Source: Darksidea phi (lineage: Eukaryota; Ascomycota; Dothideomycetes; Pleosporales; Lentitheciaceae). Taken from it: DNA of 64,000 nt. The stretch spans positions 62,001 through 126,000 of the forward strand of contig JASJFT010000083.1 in NCBI GenBank assembly GCA_030770425.1. Reading direction: 5' to 3'. The translations under genes were made by a program, and so were the position numbers. Shown one piece after another: positions 22,492-34,436 of this stretch (the first letter of the stretch is position 1; the number at the start of each line of letters is the position of its first letter). The notes under the pieces are model-generated. The model was not told the origin of the DNA, made no database searches, and worked only from the letters and a program-made list of their open reading frames with translations.

Positions 22492-24310
22492 TTAATCATC
22501 ATCACCGTCGCCGTCATCGCCCTCCTTCACCACAGCCTCCATCTCGATCTCCTTGTCGACATTACCCTTACGATCCTTGGTCGTAATTTTGTACTTTCCG
22601 CCTTCCCACAAGTCCTTCAGCGTAAGCTCCTTGGTACGGCCTAGCGATTCAATATCGCCGATACGGTCAAGCGTTGCTTCCAAGAATTTCTTGAAGCCGG
22701 GCTCGGCGCAAACTTCGTTGAAGGCGCGCTGCATGGGTACGCTGTCTGCACGGACCATGGCATGCGAGTCGATAGCGAAGATGGAGAGGTTGTGGTGCTG
22801 ACGGATGAAGTCGGCTCGCGTCATGATGTAGCGGGCTTGGTGCAGAGGGATCTCGGGGAGGATGTGGCCACGGTCCGGGTCGTATTTAACATCCATGTCC
22901 TGAAAACGTTGATATAGTGCATTGGCAAGAACCATGGCGGTGGACTGATTTCTTGGTTAGTCTTGAACACTTTGGTGGGAGAGTGAGAATGCAACCTACC
23001 GCATACTTTTGCTGGTCCATAACATCGTCATCCATCTCTTCACCCAGAATGGCGCAATTGTTCAGAAACCACGTCTTTTCCATCTGGCAAATCTCGTCGC
23101 ACTTCTTAATCATGTCTTTAGACTTCGCTACGCGGTTAAGGAAAGTCAGACGGCCTCCTATCTTGTCATAGACTTCTTCAAGAATCGTCGGAGATGTTAC
23201 CTCCTTCCAGTACTTCATGCGGTAGTTTCTCAACGCCTGCATAGCTCGGTCTTTGGGCAAATCGGAGACCTGGGTGACTTCCATTCGTGTCGCATGCTGT
23301 TTTAGCGTCTCGTACACCCAGTACTTGTCTGAATTCATGATGACGGTGGCGAGATTTGAAGCGGCCCACTGCTCTGCTCGCTGTTGGATGAGCTCGATGA
23401 GATCACGACCATCTGCATCATCTCTAATTAGATGAGCTTGATTGATGATCAAAATAAGTGGCCGCCCGACTTTGGCGCGCCTTTTCAAAGCAACTTTTTC
23501 TAGCTTGTTAAATGCACGCTCAATGTCCAGCAAGGCGGAGGCGTCGCGGGGTCCGCGTATAGAGAATAAAGCGCCAATATTGTCCTCGTGGAATTCGAAG
23601 TCCAGACATCGACCAAGGCGAATGCGAAAAATTTCAGGGTCGGCGTGGGCTTCCATCATAGCGACTCCTTCGCCATTGATTTTGGACATGGCTTCAATGA
23701 GCATGGAGCTCTTTCCCGTCCCCTTCTCGCCCATGAGTAGGTGATAGCGACCCTTCTCTTCGCCACGCATAATCCTATTGATACGCTCCTGCTCCTCGCG
23801 CGGGATCCACCGGTCATAGTCACCCTCGTCTGTAGATCCAGGGATGTCCCCGAGGACATTAACCTGGGGCAGGTCCCCCTTGGGAACCTCTTTGCCGGAG
23901 GCGGCGAGTTCGAGGACAGGGTCACCAGGCGTGAAGGCATTCTCCATCTTCTCCAGCACCATGTGCTTGTAGTATCTTGTATAGCTGTAGCCGACCAAGC
24001 CTAGGATGAAGATGGACGCGCCGGTGGTCGCGGCCGACTCGAACATCTTGAAGGCGGTGCCTTTCCATTTCCTAAACTTATCCTCTCCCTCTTCCTCGTG
24101 TGCCTCCTTCGCATCATCGATGGGGTTGGGCGCATCGTTGCCGGGCGTGGGCGGCCCCGATTGGCCGGTCAGGGAGCGTGACGGTGAGGGCTGTGTGCGC
24201 GGTATCTCTACGCGGCCAGCCGGCTGTAACCGATATAGGAGTGGATGTGGGTGCCAACGTTGAAACGGCCATGTAATAGCAGTGCTGAGGAGGGTCCGTC
24301 GCATGAACAT
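22492..24310 (-). CDS. mitochondrial membrane P-loop ATPase (Orc1/AAA-like) of unknown role
   Basis: Two exons, 23000-24310 and 22492-22944, give 587 codons. The frame runs further upstream but without an ATG, so 24310 (MFMRRTLLSTAITW) is the first usable start. Residues 1-45 are basic, Ser/Thr/Arg-rich and lack acids, fitting a mitochondrial targeting sequence. A hydrophobic segment follows at about 97-113 (GASIFILGLVGYSYTRYY). The ATPase core has Walker A GEKGTGKS (194-201) and the Walker B-position strand PLILIINQAHLI (284-295), with Asn-Gln in place of the usual Asp-Glu. The C-terminal third (ALYQRFQDMDVKYDPDRGHI onward) is probably the winged-helix part seen in fungal proteins of this type, ending in an acidic tail (GDDGDGDDD). 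The gene is head to head with CLU1. The role is unknown; an inner-membrane location is inferred. Confidence 0.8.
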
Positions 24311-24967
24311 GATTGCCTGTTGCGGCGCGAGCTGTGTCGCGCAACCGCTCACGCGTCAATAGGAAACGCGCCTTGACGCGCAATAGACGAATGAAGAAGG
24401 GACAACGAAGGAAAGGACGACATGCGTAGAGAAAATGCGATTGGGATGAGCGGAGCCAGGAGGGGGGTCCACAGAGGAAAATTAGCGGGCGTCATGGCCG
24501 AGTGAAGGTGGGTGTCGCCGCGGCGGTCAGTGCGTCAGTCGTCGTCCCAAGAGTTGAAGGACGACAGCAGCTGAGAGCTGCACATGGCCCGTATAAAGCA
24601 AATGCTGCTATGCTCGACGTGAGGATGGGTAGAGCTGCCGTCAACACGACGACTTGGTCTTAAACGAGGGGAAAAGAAGGCAACGGATCTTCAGCCTTGT
24701 CGACGTGGGAAGCATGACCGGTCCGGGGCGCTCGGAGCTACTCGGGAATGGAAAGGGTTAGCGGCATTTGGCCCGGCGCTGTGGATGGAAACTTTTTCGA
24801 TGGCTTCACACTTCGATTGAGTTTCCCTGGTAATTCCCTCACCCATTGCCGCATCCTCTGTACATTTAATGCTCCTTTTCTGTATTTTATCTTAGACGAC
24901 CAGCCATTCCTTCTTTCGAAGCTGCTCTTTCCTGACTTGTAGTTGCACTTCGACATCATACCCAGTC
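24311..24967 (+). promoter_or_regulatory. bidirectional promoter between the mitochondrial ATPase and CLU1
   Basis: 657 nt separate the two divergent start codons. The CLU1-proximal part is pyrimidine-rich (ttttcgatgg... ccttctttcgaag... cctgact). No regulator site could be named. Shared control of two mitochondria-linked genes is inference. Confidence 0.45.
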
Positions 24968-27900
24968 ATGTCGGCAAGCAGCAGTGACGCTTCCACTTCC
25001 GGTGAGCTTCCACACCCGCCGCACACCCTTCATGCTACACTATGCCATGTCCAATAGAGCTTGTGTCTAACAATTGTGCAGCTGCAGAGGTAGCCCAGCC
25101 CGCCGCCGCCGAAAAGACTCCTAACGGCCAGGAGGTAGCGGAGCAGACTGGGGAGGAGGGTGCCAACGGCCACGCCGATAGTATGCAAACACTGGATACG
25201 GGCAGCCATGGCAAGACTGACATGATATAGACGTCTTCCAGATCACCATCAAGCTACCACATGCGCCGTACGAACATGCCGTCACCATCTCGACGCAGGA
25301 GCAGGTGCAGGACCTCCGCCAGGCCATCATTGAGACGCCGCAGCTGTTCCAATATTCGTGCTTCCACCTGGAGCTCCAGAGCCAACGCATCAATGACTAC
25401 ATCGAGCTGTCGGAGGTACCGGGACTCAAGGCTGATGCTGTCCTCACCCTCGTCGAAGACCCGTACACGGAGAAGGAGGCGCGAATGCACGTCATCCGCA
25501 TTCGAGAGCTGATTGGCGCTGCCGGCGACCGCACCGATGCCCTCCACGGCATCCTGGCGGGTTTATCGCTACACGACAATATCCCAACGGACGATAATGG
25601 GATCCCAAAGCAGGAGGGTGCCGACCAGACGCCTCTGAGCGACTATGACTTCACGGCTGGTGGTGTGGTCAAGACATTGTTGCCCCCCGAACAAGAGCCA
25701 GCCCCAAAGACTATCAAGTCTATATCTGTTTCGCCATGGAACCCGCCTCCGTATCATCTGCGATTGAAGGGCCATCTGCTGTATCTCCAAATCACTACGA
25801 ACGAGGGCGAGCAGTACCACATCACCTCAACCGTCTCGGGCTTCTACGTGAACAAATCCTCGAATACCAAATTCGACCCGTGTCCGCGACAGGCGCCGAA
25901 AGCACATGCCGCCCATTCGCTCCTGACGCTCCTGGAAGACATATCACCTTCGTTCAGCTCCTCGTTTAAGGCTTACCTTGAGCACACGCAGAAGCGTGAT
26001 CCACTCACCTTTTTCCAGCTCTCCAACGCCATCCCAGCCAACCCGTGGCTTGTTCCCGCCCCGAATACCTCGCACACAACTCATCAGCCGGACCTCGCGC
26101 GAACACAAGAAAGCTACTTGATTGCGGGCGTGGAGAACACGGAGACGCTCCGTGACTGGAACGAGGAGTTCCAGTCCACCCGCGAGATGCCTAAGGAAGC
26201 TGTCCAGGACCGTGTGTTCCGAGAACGCCTTACATCGAAGCTGTTCGCCGACTACAATGATGCCGCTGCTCGCGGCGCCATGCTTGTCGCACGTGGCGAG
26301 ATTGCACCCCTAAATCCCACCGAGGCAAAGGATGCCCAGATCTTCGTGTACAACAACATCTTTTATTCCTTTGGCGCTGATGGTGTAGGAACTTTCGGTA
26401 CTGAGGGCGGCGATGAGGCAGCTCGCGTAGCTGTTGGAAAGGATGTTTTCGGTGTGCGTGCGGTTAACAACCTCGACATTCCCAACCTTTTCACCTCCGG
26501 AACCGTTGTTGTGGACTACCTCGGCAAACGCATTGTTGGCCAGAGTATTGTTCCTGGTATCTTCAAGCAGCGGGGTGAGGGAGAGCACCAGATCGACTAT
26601 GGTGCTGTTGAGGGCAAGGAGATCGTGGCCGACGACAAGTCCTTCGTTCCTCTATTCGAGCAACTATCCAAGGCTCTGCGAGTCAAGAAGCATCCTGTAT
26701 GGGACAAGGATAATGTCCGACACGAGTTGGAAGGCAGTGTCGAGACTAAAGGACTGATCGGAACCGACGGTAGACGCTACGCGCTTGACCTATATCGCCT
26801 TACCCCGGTGGATGTGAATTGGATCGAGGAACATTGGAGCGAGCCTGATAAGGATGGGAAGCCGAAGCCTGCGGACAAGGACTATCCTCACCGCATGGCT
26901 ACTCTACGCCCCGAGCTTGTCGAATCTTACGGTCGCTTGAAGCTGCGAGAATACGTCAAGACCGAGCTGAGCAAGAAGACCGAGGCAGCGAAGAAGCCGG
27001 AGATGAATGGCACTGCAAATTCTAAAGAAATAACAACTCAGGAGGAATCGAAAGAAGAGAAGGAAGCTGCTGAGCAGGATCGCGTTGATATCTCTAGTTT
27101 CCAGTTCGCTCTGAACCCGGATGTCTTTTGTGGCCAGCACCCACAGTCGGATGAGGATAAGGAGGAATGGGCTAAGGACGAGACTGAAGTTCGCGCTGCA
27201 TGTGATTACCTCCTGACCGACGTTGTTCCGCGGCTGATTCAAGAGCTCAAGGACGGCGAGGTGGGCTTCCCCATGGATGGTCAGTCCTTAAGTCTGCTTC
27301 TACACAAGCGAGGTATCAACGTTCGTTATCTCGGTAAGATCGCGGAGCTTGCGGACAAGGAAGACCCCCGTCTCCAGGCGCTGAAGCGACTTGCCACTCA
27401 GGAGATGATCGCTCGTGGTTTCAAGCACTTCGCCAACTCCAAGCTGCGCAACTTGTCAGCTCCATTTGCAGCTTCTTGTGTAGCGCATTTGCTGAATTGT
27501 CTCCTGGGCAGCGAGCTGAACCCGAAACCTGTGGCCGAGAGCGACTCTTCATTGAAGTCCTTATATCCCGAGTCCGACTTCAGCTTTGAGAGCTTGACCC
27601 CAGACAGCGTGAAGAAGGAGGTCCAAGCACAAGTTGCTTTGAGGTACCGCTACGATCTCGGCGACTCATGGTTTGGATCCAACAGGCATCTGCAGATGCT
27701 CCGCGAAGTGTCCTTGAAGCTAGGCCTGCAACTTGAGAACAAGGAATATGTGTTCACGAAGCAGGCCACGAATAATGGTACTGCTCCTGAGTCCAACTCT
27801 CCCTTACTCACCAACGGACACGCGACATCTGCCAGCAAAAAGAAGAAAAACAAGTCGCCAACACGCACAGCAAGCCCCGCTCCGGTCACTGTTCAGACCT

Positions 27901-28910
27901 TTCATGCTGACGACATCCTCAACATTGTGCCCATTGTCAAGGAGGCGTCGCCCAAAAGCTTGTTGGCGGAAGAGGCATTGGAAGCTGGCCGTATGTCTGT
28001 GGCTCAGGAACAAAAGGAGCTTGGACTAGAGTTGCTTCTTGAGTCGCTCACTCTTCATGAGCAGATATACGGAGTACTTCATCCCGAGGTCGCACGAGTC
28101 TATCACACTCTTTCCAATCTGCTCTTCAATCTCGACGACAAGGCGGCCGCGCTTGAGCTTGCTCATAAGGCTGTCATCGTCTCTGAACGAACTCTTGGAA
28201 TCGATCATACCGATACCGTGCTAGCATATCTCAACTTAGCACTGTTCGAGCATGCCACTGGTAATGGTAGGACTGCATTGAGCTACGTTCGCCACGCTTT
28301 AGAGTTATGGAAGATTGTCTACGGTGGCGACCACCCCGACTCCATCACCACCCTTAACAATGCGGCCGTCATGCTGCAGACTCTGAAGAACTTCCCCGAA
28401 TCTAAGGTTTGGTTTGAAGCGTCTCTCTCCATCTGTGAGCAGGTGTCTGGCAAGGACTCCATCACTACCGCTACGCTACTCTTCCAGACTGCGCAATCGC
28501 TGGCGCTGGTTAAAGACATGCGCGGCGCCGTCAACCGCATGCGTGAATCGTACAATATTTTCAATACGGTGCTTGGAGCCGAAGACCGCAACACCAAGGA
28601 AGCGGAGCAGTGGCTTGAGCAACTCACCACGAGCGCCGTCACTCAAGCCAAACAGACCCAAGCACTCGCTTCCGGTCGTCTTCGCCGCCTCCAGCTTGGC
28701 GGCCGTGGTACACTTCGACCCCAGGCGGCGGTAGGTCAGACGGCCAAGGAAACAACAACAGCAAATCGTCCCCGTGCCGGCACCAACCGTGTTGACCAAC
28801 GTAGCATTGAAGATCTCCTGCGCTACATTGAGGGCGAGTCCCCGAAGAAGACGCCTAAGAAGCGGACTCCTACTACTAACCCCAAGAGGAGGACCCAGAA
28901 GGCAGCGTAA
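24968..28910 (+). CDS. clu1: clustered mitochondria protein CLU1/TIF31 (eIF3-associated)
   Basis: Three exons, 24968-25001, 25082-25180 and 25231-28910, give 1270 codons, the usual size in filamentous fungi. Intron donors are GTGAGC and GTATGC, and the second branch site is CTGAC. After a low-complexity start (A, E, G, Q-rich) comes the N-terminal beta-grasp (VFQITIKLPHAPYEHAV), then the CLU domain with TQESYLIAGVENTETLRDWN, TSGTVVVDYLGKRIVGQSIV, LIGTDGRRYALDLYRLTPVD and PHRMATLRPELVESY, an eIF3-p135-like middle part, a charged spacer, and TPR repeats at about 960-1130 (HPEVARVYHTLSNLLFNL; GIDHTDTVLAYLNLALFEHA; GGDHPDSITTLNNAAV). The C-terminus is Lys/Arg-rich. CLU proteins bind mRNAs of nuclear-encoded mitochondrial proteins on cytosolic ribosomes and keep mitochondria dispersed; yeast Clu1 copurifies with eIF3. 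The short first exon was chosen because it joins in phase and gives a normal N-terminus. Confidence 0.95.
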
Positions 28911-29305
28911 ACATGTATATTCGATCAGATGCACACTAATAACCCCAAAAGGTACAAATATTGCTTTTGCGACACGGCCTACAACTTGTATCAATACCTG
29001 CTATATCTATCATACTTGTCTATCTTTCGCGATTCACACTCTCCAATCATCATTTGGCGGAATTGGGCTCTTTCGCTTCTTTGTATTTGACTTTAGCTGT
29101 ATTTGATCTCATTCTGTGGGAGTTGGGTTACTAAGGGTTGGGTTGGATTCGTGCGGCTCAACTGGGACTAGACGGGCCTTGTAAAATATTGATCGTCACC
29201 CCTGTCTGGGGTTATGCGGTTGGGTTGTGGAAAATTGGGCGGAGTGCCTATGATACATGTTTATGGTTTCGAAGCAAAAGGTTCTCCATTCAGATCAGAC
29301 TAGAT
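28911..29305 (+). other. convergent 3' intergenic region
   Basis: About 400 nt between the stops of CLU1 and the MDR reductase on opposite strands. It is T-rich on the plus strand near 28990-29110. It holds the two 3' UTRs; there is no gene. Confidence 0.5.
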
Positions 29306-30464
29306 TCAATCCTCCATCCTGACTACAATTTTCCCTTTTGCCCGCTTCGTGCTCAACTTTTCGTATGCTTCTACAGCCTCCTCAAAACGATACTCCGAAT
29401 CAACAACTACTTCCTTCAGCACTCCCTCCTTCACCCAGCCCGCCACCTCGCGGGCCATTTCACCATTAGGCATTAGTCCGAGGATATCGTAGCGACGAGG
29501 GGTGCCGCCAAGCATGATAGGCCGCAACTTGTGGCGGATGAAAGGGTAGATGCCTTGGGTTCTTCCGCCTACGATGGTAATAAATCTCCCCTCCGGTTTT
29601 AGGTAGCCTGGGGATTTGGTGAAGAGGTCGTTATCATAGACACAGTCGATTATGAAGTCCAGGGGGGTGTCGGAAAAGGTTGTTGTGAGGGTTTGGTAGA
29701 GGTCGGTCTGCGTTTTGTAGTCTATGACCTGCAGAGTAGAGTAAGTATGATATAAATGGGATAGAGCAGATTGAGGAAGTGAGCTCTACCTCATCCGCAC
29801 CAATTCTTCGAACAAGAGCCTCATTTGCTCCCGAACAAATTGCCGTGACGCGAGCACCCTTTGATTTGAAGACCTGGATTAACATCGATCCAACACCGCC
29901 GCTTGCTCCATTGATCAACACCCTCTGTCCCTCTTGCAAATTCGCCTCCTTAACCACCTAAGGTCAAACCACAAATCAGAAAACAACTCAAATCAAACAC
30001 GATACTACAAGAACACTTACCAACGCCGCCGTCTGTCCCGCAATCCCACACCCCACCGCAGCGCCCCCGCTCAAACCCTCCGGCTTCACCACCACCAAAT
30101 CCGCCGGCACACACACATACTCGGCCAAACTCCCCATCCCCCAGAACACCTGTCGCACGCCCAGAGCACCGCACACTACGGTACCCACAGACATTCTAGA
30201 AGGCACCTTAGGTCCCGCACGGACGATAGTGCCAGCGAAGTCGAGGCCGGGGGTGGGCTGGCGCCGGAATGGAAGCCAGGCTGGTAGCACATTCATGGCA
30301 TGCAGGTCTACTGGATTTAGGCCGGCGTGGGTTATTTTGACGAGGATGGATGTGGTCGTTGGTAGAGGGGGTAGGGGGCGGTCTTTGACTAGTTGCAGGG
30401 CGGATTTGGGGGGGCCAGTTTGTGCGACTATCCATGTGGACATGGAGGGAGGTAGTTCGGCCAT
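29306..30464 (-). CDS. medium-chain dehydrogenase/reductase, quinone oxidoreductase-like
   Basis: Three exons, 30021-30464, 29790-29957 and 29306-29728, all joined at phase 0, give 344 codons. Donors are GTAAGT and GTAGAG. The N-terminal GroES-like half contains [18 protein letters not shown] and [15 protein letters not shown]. The Rossmann half has the nucleotide-binding motif [20 protein letters not shown] followed by [20 protein letters not shown], typical for NADPH. The catalytic and structural zinc cysteine sets of classical alcohol dehydrogenases are absent, so this is the zinc-free quinone oxidoreductase/RTN4IP1-like branch, which reduces quinones or alpha,beta-unsaturated carbonyls. 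The exact substrate is unknown. The neighbour on the same strand is an MFS transporter, 277 nt upstream, which might hint at a small catabolic or detoxifying group; this is inference. Confidence 0.88.
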
Positions 30465-30741
30465 TTAGATGCGGTTTTTGTAGTATCTTGGGGGGTTAAA
30501 TTTGGAGTTGTCGTTGGAGACAGAGGATGGGAAGGTTGGTGAAATTGAGATGGTGTTCCGAGACGTGTTTGAGGTCGCCAACAAATTGGGACTAGCTCGT
30601 TACAGCGGAAAGTGTAGCTGGACATGTAATATGAAATTATATTCAACAACGCATATTTATACACATAATAAAGCACGAAGACCATTTGATCCATTCTCTA
30701 GGAAAGGACTGATTACTCTATGTGCTAGGAGGTTTCGCCTC

Positions 30742-32305
30742 CTACACCAAATACCTAAACCCACGTTGCAACTTTATGCCCTCCTCTACCGTAATTCCCT
30801 CATCCATAGCAGTCCTTTGAGCAACATCCCCACTTGTAACCCACGCTTCCTCGCCCTCCTCTATTTTCTTGTTCAAACGCTGTAAAATGACCTTAAAGAA
30901 GAAGCATCCTGCAATAGTGACACCAAACATAGCCGTAACAATCCCATAACTCTTTCTATACCCGTTATCCTTCATATTCCACACATACGACCCAGCGATG
31001 TTGCCAAGCTGGGAGAATGCATTGATCATGGCGATAGCGACAGCTCGTTTGGCTGGTGGACGTGGGAATGAGGAGGATATCCATGAGTAGAAGACGATAA
31101 AGCCTGCGTAGGCGGAAGCTTGTAGGAAGAGGGCTACGTAGCGCGCTGCAACGTTTTCGGTCGCCATGCTGATGATGAAGCCGATGAGTCCGCCAATGAT
31201 GGGACCTACGATGTGCCAAAAGCGTTCTCCCATGTGATCCGCATGCCATGCGTTGATAAGCGAGATGACACAGGCAAATGCCCATGGTGGTGCCGACATG
31301 AGTAGTGTGGGGACGTAAGAGAATCCCAGAGTACCCGTTAGGGAGGGAAAGAAGGCATTGAATGATAGACCGACCACGTATGCGGTGAACGTAAACATCA
31401 TGACGTAAATCTTGGTGTCTTTTACAGCCATGATGAGGCCGGTGAAGGGTGATTGCGTTTCGGAATCTGTGTCTGCCTCACCCACATCTTCGGTCATGCG
31501 GAGGACAGCGACGGCGCGTTCTTCTTCCGTGAAACCCTTGGTGTTGTGCGGCAGATCGGGGAGGATAAAAGCAGCGGCGATAGCGATGACCATCGTGGCG
31601 GCTCCCTCGATCCAATACAGCCATCTCCATGCCCTATGTCCGAGCGTTCCTTCCATATTGGAGAGTACAGCAGCGCCGACAAGTGAGGAGAAGGCGTTGG
31701 AGATGAGGTTCCCGCAGAAGAGGATAGCATTTCGAGTCGTGAGTTCGCGCCGTGTGTACCACTTCGATAGAATGAGGAGGGCGCCGGGTAGAAATGCAGC
31801 TTCGACGAACCCGATACAAAATCGGATTGCAACCATGCCGCCGAAATTTGTGACGATGCCTGAGAGTGTTGAAATCATACCCCATAATAGCATAGCAACG
31901 CCGATGTATATGGATGGCCTGTCGATGCGGTTGATGATCATGTTGCTAGGGACTTGCATGAGGATGTAGCCCACATACACTGTAAAAGATTAGCTGGTAT
32001 TCTTTATTACATCGATGTTGCGAGGTGCGAAGGAACTTACAGATACTCAAACATGTAGCGTATTGCGTGTTGTCAATGCCCAGGTCATCCTGGAGACCAC
32101 CCAGTCTCGCGGCAGCGATGTTATTCCGATCCAAGTAGTTCATGATGTAAATAAGTACAAAGAAGGAGCATCGCAAATCCAACTTCAACTTCAACTTCTT
32201 TTCCACTTGTTTCCTCCGCTCGGGATCCATCTGGCTCACCGGTCCGCCCAACTTCACCTGCTCCCATGTATCGGCATCAATAGACTTGATATCGTGGGTC
32301 GCCAT
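30742..32305 (-). CDS. MFS transporter, anion:cation symporter (ACS/Dal5-like) family
   Basis: Two exons, 32041-32305 and 30742-31979, give 500 codons; the intron has a GTAAGT donor, a GCTAAT branch and a TTTACAG acceptor. The ATG at 32305 (MATHDIKSID) follows a long open but non-homologous upstream frame. ACS hallmarks are the helix-1 motif YIMNYLDRNNIAAARLGG, then GYILMQVPSNMIINRI, RFCIGFVEAAFLPGALL, LSKWYTRRELTTRNA and, in the second half, SWISSSFPRPPAKRAVAIA and NIAGSYVWN. Twelve helices are predicted by eye. ACS members import organic anions, amides, vitamins or sugars with protons. The head-to-head gene is an L-rhamnose mutarotase, so a sugar or sugar-acid substrate is plausible but unproven. 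Confidence 0.9.
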
Positions 32306-33404
32306 CCTGTCATGCCTCGTCTTTCGTCCGAGGTGGGCTGAACAGGGAAGATGCGAGCATTGTGGTTGCGACGACGCCCTTGATATATCCTCGATTAAAC
32401 GATCAGCGGCATACCCTGGTAAAAAGTCAGCGCGTGCCGTGCTCCGCAACCCCAAACCCCACAGATACAATGTTACATCAGGTTGAACCGTTTGATCGCG
32501 CGCACAGTCAATTGTACCCTGTATGATGGAAGCCAAGGTTGTTAAATGCCGCTCAATTGCCGCTTTGGGTAATGCCGCCTCCGAGGCGCTAATGCCGGGT
32601 TTTCACCGACGTCGGATTCTAGTGTTCGGTCCGCAATTCTACGAATGAACGATGTGATTTCTGGGTAAGACGAGAAGCGGCAACGGAAGCCGGCTGTGAC
32701 TTCGGGTTGTGATTGGGTAGAGGCCGTGTTGCACGGATGCGAAGTCATCTCAACACTCTGCGTTAGTTGAGATGGTCACGAATGAGCCGCATCTTGAGCT
32801 CTCGATTCCGCGTTAAGACTCCGGACGAGCAATGGAGAAGGCAGGACTCGCTGGATGGCCACCGAAAGTATAGGCTCAGCGTACGCGAAGCTAGCGCCTG
32901 AATTGTAAGCAGTGCTATGGTGTCGAAGTGGGTGTGGTCGTCTCTGCTATAAGCTTGATCTGCTGAGAATAAAGTTTATGACACAAATCATTTACCACCG
33001 AATCTCGCTGAGTTGGAAGGGGCAAGAGACGTTCGTCTGCGCGGATGTGGAAGAGGCTTAAGAATGTGTGGTGAGGGGAAGTCGCGGAGCCTGATACTGC
33101 TAGACTCCTTTAAGGTTAGTACCTCTACTGCATCACTGTCCTCCGTCCCTACTCAGGGGCGTTCTCTAGAGCTGGACATCTCCTATGTCTTTTGTAATAG
33201 AGATGCTGGAGTGCGATCAACGATTTCCTGGTGCAGGAAAAGAGGGGTCCGGCTCGGTGTATCGATAGACCGAGCTGTTGTCCCAGGACCGCGACCTAAA
33301 ATGCAAACCGTCATCATCAACTGTTGGTTGCTTCCATCTTTGCTTTTCCTAGATCATACCCAAGTGTTCGGCATCTTCGAGTCGCTGACAGCTATTTCAA
33401 GCAG
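32306..33404 (+). promoter_or_regulatory. divergent promoter between the MFS transporter and L-rhamnose mutarotase
   Basis: 1.1 kb separate the two divergent starts. No transcription-factor site can be assigned with confidence. The open frames in it are not family-like. Confidence 0.4.
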
Positions 33405-33824
33405 ATGAGTCCCACAAATCAAGGACCACGTCGCATCGGTCAATGGCTATACCTCAAGCCCCAGCACATCGAAGCATATAAAGAATGCCACGCAAAAGTC
33501 TGGCCTGAGGTCTTAGAGCAAATCAAAGACTCAAATATCAGAGACTGTAGGCCCCCATCATCGACCTACAACGAATGATCGTGCCTAACAGCTCCAGACT
33601 CCATCTTCTTGAGCCTCAGTCCCCGTCCTACACTATTCGCAAGCTTCAAATATGTTGGAAATGCCTTCGATGAAGATATGGCGCGTATGGCAGCGAACCC
33701 GAAAGTCCAGGAGTGGTGGCGGATGACGGACGGAATGCAAGAGTCGCCAGTAGAAGGAGCAACCGGCAGTGCGAGCGGGCCGGGATGGTGGGGACAGACA
33801 GAAGAGGTGTTCTTTACTGAATAA
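33405..33824 (+). CDS. L-rhamnose mutarotase (RhaM family)
   Basis: Two exons, 33405-33546 and 33598-33824, give 122 codons, near the usual 105-120. The intron (33547-33597, 51 nt) uses GTAGGC and CTCCAG; the join gives RDYSIFL in the conserved core. Family features are RIGQWLYLKPQHIEAYKECH with the conserved tyrosine and histidine, VWPEVLEQIKDSNIRDYSIF, LFASFKYVGNAFDEDMARM, and VQEWWRMTDGMQE with the paired tryptophans that line the active site. RhaM enzymes interconvert alpha- and beta-anomers of L-rhamnose, feeding the cytosolic L-rhamnose pathway used during pectin breakdown. The gene is divergent from an ACS transporter. No L-rhamnose dehydrogenase, lactonase or aldolase is present in the window. 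The start ATGAGTCCC has no strong context but agrees with family length. Confidence 0.88.
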
Positions 33825-34115
33825 AAATGATGAATGAATATCTATCTCATGTTGGTACCAAGGTAAGAAGTTTGGAGCACCTCGTTTTCCCAATGAGCTT
33901 GAGCTAAGGTTGCTCCAGACGGTCCCAACCACCCATTAGCCTCCATCTTGGTCAAACGTTCCATATGGCGAATAAAGATGAGACAATGTGAACGCGCTTC
34001 ACCCTGAAAGGATTTCTGGCCCGTTGCCTTAAGATAGACGACTGTTCGCACTAAACAGTAAGAGTATATATAATGTGCTCTAGGAATATGACTATCACTT
34101 ATTGCGAAATTGAAC

Positions 34116-34436
34116 ATGTCTCTCCTCGCAAATGTACTTTTGCTACTCCTGACCTTCGCACAGCGCGCCACATGCCTCTGGGCTACATGACAACCTCTCG
34201 CAAACGTCAGCATCGCTCCACGACAAGAACATACCACCGTCTTTGTACCGCCCGATAAGATCCTGATCCTCGATGGCACTACAGGGCAGAATGCAACAAC
34301 TACCACGGACCTCGTGCAGCAGTACTGTCAGCAGAAGAGATGAAACGCGCTCCCGCCGTTACCACTTGCGCTGAGTCATACCGACGCCACATTTGTGAAC
34401 GACAAGAAGTTACAATTGCATATTTACCCTCCCTAA
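34116..34436 (+). pseudogene. relic of a secreted kelch/galactose-oxidase-like protein
   Basis: One frame from an ATG reads MSLLANVLLLLLTFAQRATC, a clear signal-peptide shape, then meets TGA at 34188, continues QPLANVSIAPRQEHTTVFVP and ILDGTTGQNATTTTDLVQQY, meets a second TGA at 34341, then reads NALPPLPLALSHTDATFVND to a TAA at 34434. The PRQEHTTVFVPP...TTTDLVQ and PLPLALSHTDA pattern is that of fungal secreted kelch-repeat proteins, where a tryptophan is usual near both TGA positions; TGG to TGA needs one G-to-A change each, as RIP would make. The rest of the propeller is missing. It is almost certainly nonfunctional. The family assignment is by memory of the motif, not by search. Confidence 0.55.

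Noticed and set aside
24308..24352. upstream extension of the mitochondrial ATPase frame (MSGCATQLAP)
   Set aside because: The apparent start codon is GTG, not used for nuclear genes here; the ATG at 24310 begins a sequence fitting a mitochondrial presequence.
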